Shown piece after piece: positions 32,874 to 44,684 of a DNA stretch of 64,000 bases (its first letter is position 1; each line of letters begins with the position of its first letter). Below the pieces are notes generated by a model. That model ran no database searches. It worked only from the letters and a program-made list of their open reading frames with translations, and had not been told where the DNA came from. Made by a program: the position numbers and the translations under genes. The DNA is from Camellia lanceoleosa. Its lineage: Eukaryota > Streptophyta > Magnoliopsida > Ericales > Theaceae. Location of the stretch: NCBI GenBank assembly GCA_025200525.1, contig CM045761.1:102958182-103022181 (forward strand). The letters are read 5' to 3'.

Positions 32874-33176
32874 TCAGCGGAGTCGGTGGCCTGTCCCGGA
32901 GAGCGGGGGTTGTACATTGGTGAGGGGGGGATTGTGTTCAGATGATATCTCTATAGGGTGGGCTAGGTTCGCTCCTTGCTGCTCTGGTGGCTGCTCCACA
33001 TCCATCAGTTGATTGTTACCTGGCCCGTGGTAACAAGATTCGTGGCTTTCAGCCTGAGTCGGTGCCATGGTGGTTAACGCTCGGTGTATCAGGGAGTCCA
33101 TCCTTTGTTCATCTTGCTCCATTCGAACTGCCTTCCTTGCTGCCCGGCTCAGAAATTGTAGGCGGCGCCGCACCAA
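32874..33176 (-). other. short ORF in the leader of I
   Basis: 100 codons between PBS and gag (MVRRRLQFLSRAARKAVRME, then a Pro/Gln-rich part). I do not recognise it. It could be a displaced N-terminal exon of gag or chance. 32603-32873 is AT-rich leader with no other coding sign. Confidence 0.25.
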
Positions 33177-33492
33177 AGACCTCTTCTACGCCTCAGATAG
33201 CGGGGTATTCTGCTCCACCTTGCGATCTCGGTTTTGATCATTTCTCGGCAGGATTTCACAACGTCGGCGGCTAAAGTAAGGTACGAGACATGGCCCTTCT
33301 TCCTTGTATACTGAAAAACACCCCATGAGTCAGATCGATGTCTGCGTCTGGATAGTCTCCTGACGACATCCTAAGGTAGAAAAGGAGTTTCATTAGTTAA
33401 TCTTCTTATAACAGTGTGATAAAATAAATAAGATAAGGGGTAAGGGCTTCTAGAGTCGCAGGTAGGGTTGCGAGGGTTAATGGTTGAACCTA

Positions 33493-33505
33493 GGCTCTGA
33501 TACCA
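33493..33505 (-). other. primer binding site (initiator tRNA-Met) of I
   Basis: Minus strand TGGTATCAGAGCC, three bases after the LTR end. It complements the 3' end of plant initiator tRNA-Met, the usual primer of chromoviruses and copia elements. Confidence 0.9.
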
Positions 33506-33508
33506 AGT

Positions 33509-36115
33509 TGTGACGCCCCGATTCTACACTATAGGTTGCAGTCAAGGGAGAGTCACTAGTGGGTCCTATGGTCAATAACCAGGTAAGATCACAGATCGCC
33601 GGAGGAGTCAAAATAGCCTCCCTGCTAAGTCCAGCTTTCTTAGGCAGCGCACTACCTTTTTGACAGATCTTACAAGGCATTGGCACAAGGTCTCATAAGC
33701 AACGATAAGGTTTATACATAGGATATAGATACATAACAACCACAATTATACTTGATTAAAAAGATTGTTCCATTACATTACATCCCAAAAGAAAGTTTTA
33801 AGCTTCATATGAGTCTTACAAAAATATTCAAAAAGAAACTTCTAGTATTCCTAAGATAGCCAAAAGTCTTCAAAGGTTTCCGGCTCGTCGTCTTCCGCTA
33901 CGAGTTCTGCTTCGTCACCTGGCATGATACGCCGTGAGCTTTGAATGCCCAGTAAACACACACACACATCCCACCCCTTTTCCCAGTCCAATACACAATC
34001 ACATTTATAGCACCAAGTAGTAAAGCATGATACTCCAATAAACAAATAAATACATTAAGAGTTGAGTCAGATGTTAGTAACTAGAAATCCCCCAAAGAGA
34101 TTCCGTCCTCCCGACCACAAGAATCGGACGCGGATTATTCGGTATGCCCCCTCTTTTGCTGCTTTGTTGCAGAACTAACCTCGGATGCCTACCAACGGTT
34201 ATATACCGCGTAGTGCCAACCGCAGGGCCTCAAAAGAGACGGTAAAAATAGGGCCTTGCCCGAATCCCTCCTTACACCAAACCACCTAGGGTCCGAATAC
34301 AACCGCTCCGTTCAAGGGTCCCGAAAACCACTTGCGCAAGATTTTAACTTCGAATAGGGAACGCATCCCAACAACCACATATCGCATATTATCATCTTTT
34401 CTTAACTCAAGTGTACAAAAACCCCATGCCCACCCTATTAGGTTTCCCGTTGAATTAAGTGTTTTAAGTCAAGGTTAGTCCAACTAAACAATAAAATAAA
34501 ATCCACATAAGCATGCCTTCTCAAGATAAGAAGATAAATAACATAACATACCCATACAACATCATGCCAAGATATGATAATAAGCCATTAAACATTTTCA
34601 TGAATACAAGAGCATAAAACATCCAACATAACAAATTTCCATATTTAACATCACATGAAGGTTAATATGAAAGGACTACTTAGGATCATCCACCGGACTC
34701 GGTTTTCCTATGGTTCGTGGAGAATTTGATCTAGTTTCTAGAACATTTTTCGGAAATGGGATTGCTTTTCCCGATTTTAAATTATTTAGAAAATAGTCCA
34801 GCACTGTCCAGAGCTGTCCAGAATCTGCCCAGAATCTGCCCAGTTCTGTTGACTGTTACGAAAACTTGATTTTCTTGCAAACCACTCAATGTTTTTCGAT
34901 GAAACCAATTTTAGTTGAAAGATAACTCATTAAGGAAGGTTTTGACACAAAATAGAGGTTCAGAATATTTTTGTACATTTTTTTGGAATTTTTGGAAGTT
35001 GACTGCAAAAACAGGTTTTAAGGTAGAATGCCCAAAACAAGAAAAATTATAAAAAGGGGGTTCCACCATGGGAAAGTCTCATTTCTTTTGTGAAGAAAAT
35101 ATGCTAACTATCACATGTTTAACTCCAGAAAATTTGTTTGAAAGAGTATCCTTGAAAAGTTGAGAGATTTGTACAAAAGAAGATCGTTTTGTGCCAAAAT
35201 GGGTAGAATACAAGAGAGATGTAGACAATACTCAAATCTTAGTATTTTTAACATAGGAGCTTGATAATAACAGATCTGAAACTTTATTTAGGATCTTTAA
35301 AAACATGTATTAGAAAAGAAAATGAAGAGAGGGTTGTGTTGGTGGCTTACCCTCCAAGCTTTGCACAAGAAACTCTCTTTTCTTCCTCCTTCTTCTCCTC
35401 TAGATTTCTTCCTTGCTCTCCTCTCTCTTTCTAACCAAAATGTGTGTGAGTGAGTGTGTTGTGTGTATATTTGCAAGCTAGGAGGGTGTGGTATATATAG
35501 ACAATTTTGGGGTAAAAGGACATAAAAGCCCTTTAGTTGGGATTGATGGAAAGTTAGGATTTTTCTTGAATTCTAAAGGAATAGAAGGGTCTTAGGAGGC
35601 TTGTTCCATTGGTTAAGGCCAAATCTAGTTGTAATAAAACCAATTCTTGGATTTTGTATCCTAGGTAGATCACTAGGTTGTATTTCTCTAGGATTTCATA
35701 ATCATCATCTTGGAAAATTGGCTCCTTTCTCCCTTCCCTAGGAGGGCTAGCCTTGGGGGAGTGTGATGGGGTAAATTTTTTATTAATTTAGGTCCTAGGC
35801 ACATCCCTCAAGGTGTATATACACACACACACATATATATATATGCAAGATTGATGGCATACCATGGTACAAGATATAATTACTATTTTGGGGGCAAGTT
35901 TTGAAATAATATATATATATATAAATGAGGGCTTGAAGTTAAATACATGTAACCTAGGTAGAATTAAATTAGGTTAGGGAATTTCTGTTTTGATAAAAAT
36001 AAAAATAGCAATTGCTAACTGACAAGATTCAAATTAATTCAAGTAAACGATGGCTTTAAGAAAATAATTCATCATTAGGGTCTGAGAAGTAAATACATAT
36101 TTTAGGGGCCTTACA
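33509..36115 (-). repeat. 5' LTR of chromovirus I
   Basis: 2607 bp, partner of 25445-28045, ends GGGGCCTTACA at 36115. TATA box on the minus strand at about 35505-35492. The dinucleotide runs at 35819-35845 differ in length from the other LTR, and a handful of substitutions and a 5-10 base indel near 33875-33910 are visible. In this element orientation it is the promoter LTR. Confidence 0.92.
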
Positions 36116-36277
36116 AAGTTGATATTAAATAATAGTGTTATAATAATACACTAGTATATAAGGAAAAAGGATATAGAATATTGTTATAATAATGCACTAG
36201 TGTATATGGAAAAAGGCAACTAGAGTCGCGAATTGGGAACGTGGGTTAAGGGTTGAACCTAGGCTCTGATACCAAGT
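36116..36277 (-). mobile_element. leader and primer site of old chromovirus H
   Basis: The sequence resumes H where element I inserted: 25395-25439 plus 36116-36277 is collinear with the leader of I. PBS on the minus strand, TGGTATCAGAGCC (36274-36262), is followed by the LTR end. A tandem duplication of about 54 bases (GTTATAATAATRCACTAGTR) lies at 36132-36225. Confidence 0.75.
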
Positions 36278-37385
36278 TATGATGCCCCAAATTCTACTCT
36301 AAGGGTTGAAGTATATGTAACATCACTAACGACTCCTTTGGTCAGTAACTTAGTAAGATGCTAGGAAAGATCGGAGGAATCAATATAGTCTCCCTTCAAA
36401 GTACAATCTTCTTAGATAGTAAGGCTACTTTTTTTTTTTTTTTTCCCAGATCTTAACAAGGTATTAACACAAAGTCTACATAAGCTGATGGAAGGATGAG
36501 GATAGGTTCACAAAAGATATATATATATATATAAGCAAAATAATAATTACAAAGTTATAATTTTGTTACAAACAAGAAGTTCTATCAATATTACATTCCC
36601 AAAAGAAAATACGATTACAGATGGACTTAAACAAAAATAATCTTCTAAATTCTTCTATGATAACCAAAAGTCTTCAAAGGCGTCTAGTTCACCGTCGTTT
36701 GTGTAGGTTTCTTCAACACCTGGCATGAAACGCCATGAGTTTGGAATGTCCAGTAAATCCACACGTACCCCATCTTTTTTTTTTTTCCCCAATCCAATAC
36801 ACAATCACATTTACAATAAGCAATGAAGTATGATAATCAAGTAAACAAGCAAAGGGTTACCTGTTAGGTGTTAGTAATCTGTAAATCCTCAAAGAAATTT
36901 CATCCTCTCAACCGCAAGAATTGGACTCAGATTATTCAGTATGCCCTCTCTTTTGCTACTTTGCAGACCTTACCCCGGATGCCTACAACGGTTACATACC
37001 GCATAGCAACATCTGAGAACCTTAGAAGAGAAGGTAAAATAAGGGTCAACACCCAAACCTCCTCCAACCTTATCACACTAAAAACCACCTAGGATCAGAA
37101 TATAATCTATCCATTCAAGGGTTCTGAACAACCACTTGCGCAAGACTTAACCTTTAATTGAGAAATTCATTGCAACAATCATTTCTTGAAAGTTATACAT
37201 CATTATCTCATAGATTTCATGTAAGTGATCGGAAACCCAATACCACCCTAATTAAGTTTCTCATTTGATTTAGGTGTATTAAATCAAGGTTAGAGCATGA
37301 TATTGAAACAATAAATTTTACACAAGTATGAACATTCCACAGCATACATTTAAAGGAATATAGCCACAAACTAACTACACAAAAG
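36278..37385 (-). repeat. 5' LTR of old chromovirus H, truncated
   Basis: TATGATGCCCCAAATTCTAC at 36278 corresponds to TGTGACGCCCCGATTCTAC of element I. Homology continues with many changes through CCTAYAACGGTTAYATACCG (36990) and AGTGTTTTAAGTCAAGGTTAG-like sequence (37270-37300), fading near 37340-37385, where the gag of element J begins. About half of an LTR is left. Confidence 0.7.
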
Positions 37386-37745
37386 AAATCCTCAGGGTGG
37401 AAAAGAAAAAGGCAAGGATTTGAAGTGAGTAGGAGACTAGTGGCATTGTGAATAAAAGGCCAAACACAGGAGGATTCAACAATTTCAACCAAGGTGGCAA
37501 TGGGATACCAACTTGTCTAGAGTGTGTAAAGAAACATCGCGGAGTTTGCTATCGGGTTTTTGGAGCATGTTTCCTATGTGGGAAAATGGGCCATCTAGCA
37601 AAGAATTGTCCACAACCTTGGCGAAGTGATAATAGATCCATTGCCAATTCATCTAGTTCAACTTTAGTACCAAAGCTGAATGCAACTCTGTTGTAGAAAG
37701 AGAGAACATCAAGCAATGGAGAGTTTTTACACTTGTCCAAGGAGA
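37386..37745 (+). pseudogene. gag end with zinc knuckle of chromovirus J
   Basis: A frame from 37448 to 37696 contains RPNTGGFNNFNQGG, C-x2-C (CLECVKKHRGVC) and the CCHC knuckle CFLCGKMGHLAKNC. This is the classic chromoviral gag end. Upstream gag is missing: the sequence joins the truncated H LTR. A stop after NATLL ends the frame, and the following GEFLHLSKETPKT is a shift of the usual QGRVF linker. Confidence 0.75.
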
Positions 37746-38612
37746 CACCCAAAACACTGCGTTTGTTGTCTCAGGTATCCTCTCAATTTGTGCATCAAAT
37801 GCTTATGTGTTAATTGATTCAGTTCCACACATTCTTTTTTTTACAAAATTATTTGCTAATAAGTTGAATAAATCATTGGAGCCGTTGGAATATTTTTTAT
37901 ATGTTTCTTCATTGTCTAGAGGTTCCATGTTATAAGCATCTATTTATCCAGCATGTGATATTTTAATTGGAGATGTTAGCTTGTATGTTGATTTAATGCC
38001 TCTAGACATGGGTCATTTTGATGTCATATTGGGCATGGATTGGTTGTCCAAGTATCATGGCACTATTGATTGTGTGTCCAAACGAGTTTTATTCCAATCT
38101 CCAGAGCATAATGAATTCTCTTTTGAAGGCAATGGAATTGTTCCCCTACCTTATTTAATATCATCAATAAAAGCTTCTAAGTTACTTAAAAAGGGATGCA
38201 AGGGTTATTTGCGTAGTATCTTAAATATATAGATAATAGATGTCAGTCTTGACAACATTCCAATGGTTAGAGAGTTTCTAGATGTGTTCCCAAATGACCT
38301 ACTAGGAGGTTTCATAGACGAAATTGAGCTTACTGTTGATGTTATACCAGGTATCTTGCTTGTTTCAAAGACTCCATATAGAATGTCACCCTCAAAATTG
38401 AAAGAATTGAAAGTTCAATTGTAGAAATCGTTAGACAAGGGGTTTATTTGGTCTAGTACATCATCTTAGGGCGCACTGATCTTATTTATCAAAAAGAATG
38501 ATGGAATGCTTTGGTTGTGTATCGACTACCGGGAGCTGAATAAGGTAACCATTATGAATAAATATCCTTTACCAAGAATTGACAATTTGTTTGACCAATT
38601 ACAAGGAGCACA
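37746..38612 (+). pseudogene. protease and start of RT of chromovirus J
   Basis: Protease is recognisable (AYVLIDSVPHILFF, CDILIGDVSLYVDLMPLDMG, FDVILGMDWLSKYHGTIDCV), but the catalytic DSG has become DSV and a stop interrupts SML-ASIYPA. RT begins with [37 protein letters not shown] and [15 protein letters not shown], with stops after KVQL and STSS. At about 38612 the sequence jumps directly to pre-integrase, so the RT palm with the catalytic Asp pair and all of RNase H are deleted. Confidence 0.8.
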
Positions 38613-40077
38613 TGAAATTTGGCGTGTTTGCTTACAAGACAGTAAGAAATACTTCAAGAATTAGAAAGAATAGAAATGAAGATTGTGTTATGTGAGCAAA
38701 GAGGAGTGTTGGCTACAAATACAGCACAACCAGTAATAATTGAGGAGATCAAGCAAAGGCAAATGAAAAATAAGTTCTTTTAAGAAAGTTTACGATAAAA
38801 TGGAGTCAAAGCCAAGACCGGGATTTGTTATAGAAGATCAAGTGTTGAAATTTCAAGGTAGGTTGTGTGTCCGAGATTTCCAGAAATAAAAATGAATGTT
38901 ATGGAGAATGCTCATCATTCCAAATTTGCTATGCATCCAGGGAACACAGAAATGTGCCATGATCTTAAAGATGCTTATTGGTGGCCCGACATGAAAAAGG
39001 ATACTATTGAATTTGTTCACATTGTCTCCAATGCCAATAGGTCAAGGTAGAACATCAAAGGTTAGCAGGTTTGCTTTAATCTCTTCCTATTCCAGAATGG
39101 AAATGTGAAAAATTTTTATAATGTGGACAAACTTGTTGCCATATACATAGGTGAAATTGTTAAATTGCATGAAGTACCTATATCTATTGTCTCTAATAGA
39201 GATCTGAAATTTATGTTCAGATTGTGACAAAGTTTGCAAAAAACCATGGGTATAGAATTGAATTTAGCACTACCTTCAATCAACAAACAGATGGGCAAAC
39301 CGAAAGAACTATTCAGACATTGGAGGATATGCTTCATTTGGATTTTCAAGGAAGCTGGAAAAATCACCTACCATTAGTAGAATTTGCGTACAACAATAGT
39401 TTTCAAGCTAGCATTGCCATTGCACTATACAAGGCATTATATGGAAGGAAATGTAGATCACCAATTTTTTGGACAGAGATAGGAGATGAACCATTGTTAG
39501 GGCCAGAAATTGTACAAGTTACTATTGAAAAGATCATCTAAAAATGACTCAAGACTACCCAAAGCTGCCAAAAGGGTTATGTAATTTGAAGAGGAGGGAC
39601 TTAGAGTTTGATGTTGGAGACCACGTATTATTAAAAGTAACTCTAATAAAGAGAAAATCTCGCTTAGGAAAGAAAGGTAAGTTATCACCCCGCTATATAG
39701 CACCATTTTAGATCTTGGAGAAAATTGGTCCAGTGGCTTACCGACTCGCACTACCGCTAGGAATAGAGTAACTTCAAAATATATTCCATATTTCTATGTT
39801 ACACAGTTATGTCTGGGATCCTTTTCATGTTATAGACTATCACCAATTAGCAATTGATGAAAACTTAGAGTATGAAAAACAACCAATTTAGATCATCAAC
39901 CGCCAAGTTAAACAATTGAGAAACAAATCCATTCCAACAGTGAAAGTTGAGTGGAAGGACCATTATGGGAAGGGAGCCGCTTCAGAGAGAGAATATGAGA
40001 TGAGGAAGAGGTATCTAGATTTATTTCCTATAAAAGGTAAGACAAGTTTGGAGGACCAAACTTTTACTTGGGAAGAA
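38613..40077 (+). pseudogene. integrase and chromodomain remnant of J
   Basis: Pieces in shifting frames: GFVIEDQVLKFQGRLCV, HHSKFAMHPGNTEMCHDLKD with AYWWPDMKKDT (zinc domain), FNQQTDGQTERTIQTLEDML (catalytic Glu end), EFAYNNSFQASIAIALYKAL, YGRKCRSPI, GDHVLLKVTL, GKLSPRYIAPF and the chromodomain end VKQLRNKSIPTVKVEWKDHY. Numerous stops (for example Arg to stop at RYIAPF-stop) show long decay. The + orientation is opposite to its neighbours H, I, L and M. Confidence 0.8.
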
Positions 40078-40583
40078 TGTGTCAACTAACCATTTCATGC
40101 ATGATGCATATCATGTTATTCTTGCATTCATGCCTTTTATTATATACTTATGTGAACTAAGGCTTGCTAGGAACTAGAGAAAAGAAGTTAGTTTTGAAAA
40201 CCTTTAGTGTAAAATTTATATGTTTTCTACCTTGAGTTAGGAGATGACTTTTGATTGGTGATAGCTAGGATGTGCCTATGCACTAATTGAGAAGCTTAAA
40301 GATCTTAGACTTATGTGCTCACATTTTGGTGCTATGTGTTATTTTGCTAATTGGGATTAGTGATAATCAAGTATGATTAATGAACCTTAATCAAGATTAA
40401 TTAAGTTAAGTATGATTAAATTAAACCTTGACTAATTAGTCTTAATTTTAATTAAACCTAGCTAAGTAAGTAGGATTAGTGAATTAGTAAGTACACAAGT
40501 AAGGAAAGCATACATATACCTTACCTTATTTGTCCTACACCACATTTGTCCCATTTTTGTCATATAAGAAGGTAGTATAAGAG

Positions 40584-40622
<39 letters not shown>

Positions 40623-42436
40623 GGAAATCGTGAAAGCAAGAAGAGAAGAAAAAAAAGAAAGAAAAGAGAAACATAAAGGAAGAAAAAGAAAGGACAAAGA
40701 AGAGGCAAAAGGAAACCCTAGCTCAAATTCATCCTAGAAAGTGTCTCAAGGTAAGATTCCACTTCTAATTCTTGTAGCAAATCCACCTGCTACCTAAGAT
40801 TGAGAAAAGGTTAGGATCAAATTGAATTAGGAAAGAAAAAATGAAGAGAAAGAATGAAGAAAATTGAAGTAAGTTGAAGAATAAGTAGGAGGCTTCCAAT
40901 TCTTATTGATTTGATCTTGTTTTTGATAGTTATGATTCATAAGAGGGAGTATTCTCATACTTCTCATGGTTCCAATGATTTTACATATCTAAATTCATGT
41001 TTTGAAAGTTCAAAAAGGAGAGACTTTGGATATAATTGAAGTTCATAAAATTCTCGACAAAACCTAAGTTCTGATTCTTGAATCTTTAAATTAAATTATA
41101 TCTTTGATGTTGTTCTTTTGGAAAAGATCATAGCTTCATGTTTTTCCACTAATCGTGCATGTTTTAACATCATTTATTATGGTCCCCAAGCTAAGAAAAT
41201 GGGAAATAATGAGTTAAAACAAAAGATAAGTTTGAGCAACACCTTCACGTACCATTTCCTCACGTGTTAGAAATCATAGCCGCACGTTCGGCTAGACCAT
41301 CCCAAAACCAATTTCAATTTTGAAATAATTACACGTGCGGCCCGCAAGTGCCCCAACCCCCGCACATGCAGAAGATAGAGTTTTGGTCCGTTTTGTTTTA
41401 TTTTTGATTCTTTTGACCCTTGGACACCCTTGTACTTGTTTTAAACCAAAATAAATGTTAAACACAACTATAAACCCACTTAAATCAAGTTGATTAGAAA
41501 AGAAAAGCTAAGTTAGGATAGTTTAATCATTTTTGTTTTGTTTCATCCGTACTTGTATTTGTGTTATGTAAGTCGAGATCATAAAGAAGTAATACCAAGC
41601 ATAAGCCATTTGTGCATAATATTACTATAAAGTTATGTTCAAAAATTAGTTTTGAAAACTTGAAGACATATTTTGTTTTGTGGAACACTTATTTTTTTCC
41701 AAATGAATGAATATTCCATATTTTAATGAATCTAGTGATGTCATCCTTTAGTGAGTCCTAACCATTGGACGATGTTTATTTTCGTGTCATGGCCGTTATT
41801 GAAATCTCCCTTCGATGAGCAAGAATGGCATTTTGTTTTCTCTATTAGATGTACCATGTTATCATAATTTTGACTATAAGATATTTGTATGAAATGCTTG
41901 AATGCTTTCTAAATTATACATTGAAATGGATACTTTGCAAATGCTTGGAATTTATTCATTTACCACTTTACCTTGATATTATTCACTGGGATTTCACTCA
42001 CCCTCTTATATACATATATATATATAGGTGATCAACCTCAGGAGCGATAGAGGTCATGGACTTGAGGGACTTGTTTTGAAGAGCCTTTTCTTTTGTTTTC
42101 TCTTTATGAGATTTTGCTCTTTGAAGAACAAGTTTTGGGTGTTTATGTAATAGTTAATAGGTTTTCGTACTTTATGGATGCAAGTATTTGTTCCTTTTGC
42201 AACCTATGTACATGATGTAAATTATTCAAGAGTTAAATAAGAAGTTTGTCTGTTTCATTTTATATCTACCTATGCACTGCTCTAATAGACTTATCAGTTT
42301 AATGTAATGGAAATTCCATTGGTAAGCCCTATTATAGTTTAGTTTATTTTGTGATTTGTCAAGTTAGGCCTCTAGTAATCAAGGATTACTAGCCAGTCAC
42401 TTCACTATCGTATAGAGGTGGGATGGAATCATGACA
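40078..42436 (+). repeat. 3' LTR of chromovirus J
   Basis: Starts TGTGTCAACTAACC after a weak polypurine run (CTTGGGAAGAA) and ends GGAATCATGACA; 2359 bp. By alignment of ends it is related to LTRs L and M. TATA box CATATAAGA near 40560, followed by a (GA)n run (40581-40618). A GC-rich module with CACGTGCGG lies at about 41270-41360. The remainder is AT-rich, with no coding sign. Confidence 0.75.
40581..40618 (+). repeat. (GA)n microsatellite in LTR J leader
   Basis: About 17 GA dinucleotides 20 bases downstream of the TATA box in LTR J. Confidence 0.9.
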
Positions 42437-42866
42437 CTCTCTCCATATATATATTTTTATTCTTGTTATCGTTCTAGTTCTTGTTCTCAACATTCATAAC
42501 CATCATCAACCTTTCGGGTGGTTGAGTGTTCTAGATGCTCTCTGCACAATAAATTAGTATTAGAGCTCCAGGTTTTGACTTGGGGCGTTCGTTCGCTTCC
42601 GCGAAATACATTTGGTTGGTGGTCCATGAAAATTATAGAAAAGATGGCAGAAAAGAAAGATTCTTCAAGTAAACCGACGCAACGGAGTACGGGCTCCAAC
42701 GCGAGGTTCAAAGTTGAGAAGTTCGATGGGACTAACAGCCTTGACATCTGGTAATGCAAGTCTTAGGCATGCTCTTCCAACAAGATAGAAATATTGCTTT
42801 GGAGGACAAACCTAAAGAGTTGTTTGGCAAAGATTGAGTCAAGATCAATTAGCAAGTGTGTAGTAC
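42437..42866 (+). pseudogene. copia-type gag start and primer site remnant (K)
   Basis: After an LTR-like end (CTCTGCACA, about 42548) comes ATAAATTAGTATTAGAGCTC, a decayed form of the initiator-tRNA-Met site TTGGTATCAGAGC (changes are G to A and C to T). A frame from 42644 reads MAEKKDSSS then ARFKVEKFDGTNSLDIW, the conserved N-terminus of Ty1/copia gag. A TAA replaces the codon after W, and the rest (about to 42866) is in mixed frames. The element stops there. Confidence 0.65.
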
Positions 42867-43372
42867 TATAGACACCCCATTTTGATCGGCCTTACCCAAT
42901 GATGAAAATTAAGGTGTGCTAATCTTATGAGTTCCTCATCAAGAAACTCGAGAGTTAAACTTGAAATCCCAACCAAGTATTTGTTTTAGCCAAAATATTT
43001 TTTTGACCAATTGAAAGCCTTTTTCAAACTTTGTTTGGTTGCACAGCTCCAGACATTTCCACCATGTCTCGAGCCTCACATTTTCAAAACTCAAAATGTT
43101 GCCTTCTTTCAAATAAATCAAGAAAAAGATACATTGTGAATGAATAGAAGGATTGGAATCCTCTAAAATATTTGCTTCTCCTTTCAAATCATGCTAACTC
43201 TATCTTATTAATCCAACAATGTATTTTTTAGTTCGCCAACAATTCATAGCCAGATAAAAATACAATCGACCAGATACATAATGATACGGCTGGCTAAATT
43301 GTCCAGGAATAGAGCATTTTTTGGAATTTCGACCTTTTTTGCAAGATTTCCACAAATGTCTTAGATATTTAT
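42867..43372 (+). mobile_element. possible 5' fragment of a Tat LTR
   Basis: TATAGACACCCCATTTTGAT at 42867 matches the start of LTR C (TGTAGACACCCCATTTTTGA) with TG changed to TA. Downstream similarity is weak and the fragment ends at the LTR of element L. No ORF of interest on either strand. Confidence 0.4.
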
Positions 43373-43915
43373 TGTCATGACCCGAACCCGCCTCTATAGA
43401 TTAAGGTTATAACCGGCTAGTAATCATGAGATTACCTATGCCCTTAAACATGATTAAAAGTATCGTAATATTAATAAAGGGTCCAAAGCGGAAGCAGACT
43501 TAAAAATTTTGTATAAAGAGTTGTGCTTATATGACATATCAAAAACATTTCAACGTATTCCATAATAATTCACACCATATAAACAGAGTTAACATCTTGT
43601 ACATCCAAGAACTTTCATACACATAGTCAATCAAACTGAAAGCTTATAGACTTAGGTGATCCAACGGGACCACCAAGGTAGCAAAAGAGTAGACAAAACA
43701 ATAGAAACAAAGTCTCGTGCGTGAGACACCCGAGCTGACTACACAAAACTTGGATTTCTCTCACATTCTTCACTGAGGCTGAGGTTGGACATCTCTTTGC
43801 GCACCTACATGCGTATAAATAAGAGGGAGCGAAAGCCCAGTGAATAATACCAAAGAAAAGGGATTATATGAATGAGGTTCACATTAAGTACATCAACCCC
43901 GTAATTTCATATACA

Positions 43916-44330
43916 AATGGCCTTAGGCCCACTCTGTGTTTTTGTTGTACACGTCAAATGGCCTCGAGCCCATTTTAGATTCTTATCGAACATATCTACC
44001 GGCCTCGAGCCCATTGCTTAACTTTGTCATATCCATAAGACGGCCTCGAGCCCAATTCAAATACTTCAAATGTATCAAACGGCCTCAGGCCCATTTTTTT
44101 TCTTATTCATATTTATGCTTATTTCATATTCATGATCATGACCACCTTTTTATTCAAATGGCCTTTGGCCTATCAAAATATTCAAAATTAGCAAACGACC
44201 TTAGGCCTAATTTAAACATATCAAATGTATCAAACGGCCTTAGGCCCAATTCATACATATCGAAACGTATCAAATGACCTTAGGCCCAATTCATACATAT
44301 CAAACGGCCTTGGGTCCAAGTCATGTTCTT
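43916..44330 (-). repeat. CGGCCTNAGGCCCA minisatellite in LTR L
   Basis: AAACGGCCTTAGGCCCAATT and variants (GGCCTCGAGCCCATT, GGCCTCAGGCCCATT) recur about ten times at irregular spacing of 35-45 bases. Each carries a near-palindromic GGCCTnnGGCC core. Confidence 0.8.
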
Positions 44331-44684
44331 CGCAGAGCCTTATATAAAAATTAGGCATATTGAATACTCATTTATAATTCAAATCAACATGAAGCTTATA
44401 TAGAAGTAGCATTTGAAAAATAATATACTTGAAAATATCTTTACTAAGATATTACTTACGGTGTTCCGTCGATGGATTTGCCCTCATGCTTCACCCTACA
44501 AGTTTCATAACACATTATTGGGTCACAAGAAATTCAATATGTTCTTACTTATTTATTTCTCTTAGGCCTCTTTCTTATTTCTTTAGTTCATTTACAATGC
44601 TCAATGTATGCCTAAGAGTGCTTAGAAATGAAAGAGAATGGAAATTGGAACATGAAACAACATTTCAAAATTTCTAAAATAGGG

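Larger units (their letters stand above)
25445..36115 (-). mobile_element. full-length chromovirus I (Tekay-like Ty3/gypsy) with target duplication
   Basis: Two direct LTRs (25445-28045 and 33509-36115) flank gag, protease, RT, RNase H, integrase and chromodomain on the minus strand. AAGTT flanks both ends (25440-25444 and 36116-36120), showing a simple integration. The LTRs begin TGTAAGGCC and end GGCGTCACA in element orientation and differ by few substitutions and indels over 2.6 kb, so insertion is recent compared with its neighbours. PBS and PPT are present. The coding region has several frameshifts and is not competent as read. It sits in the leader of the older relative H. Confidence 0.92.
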
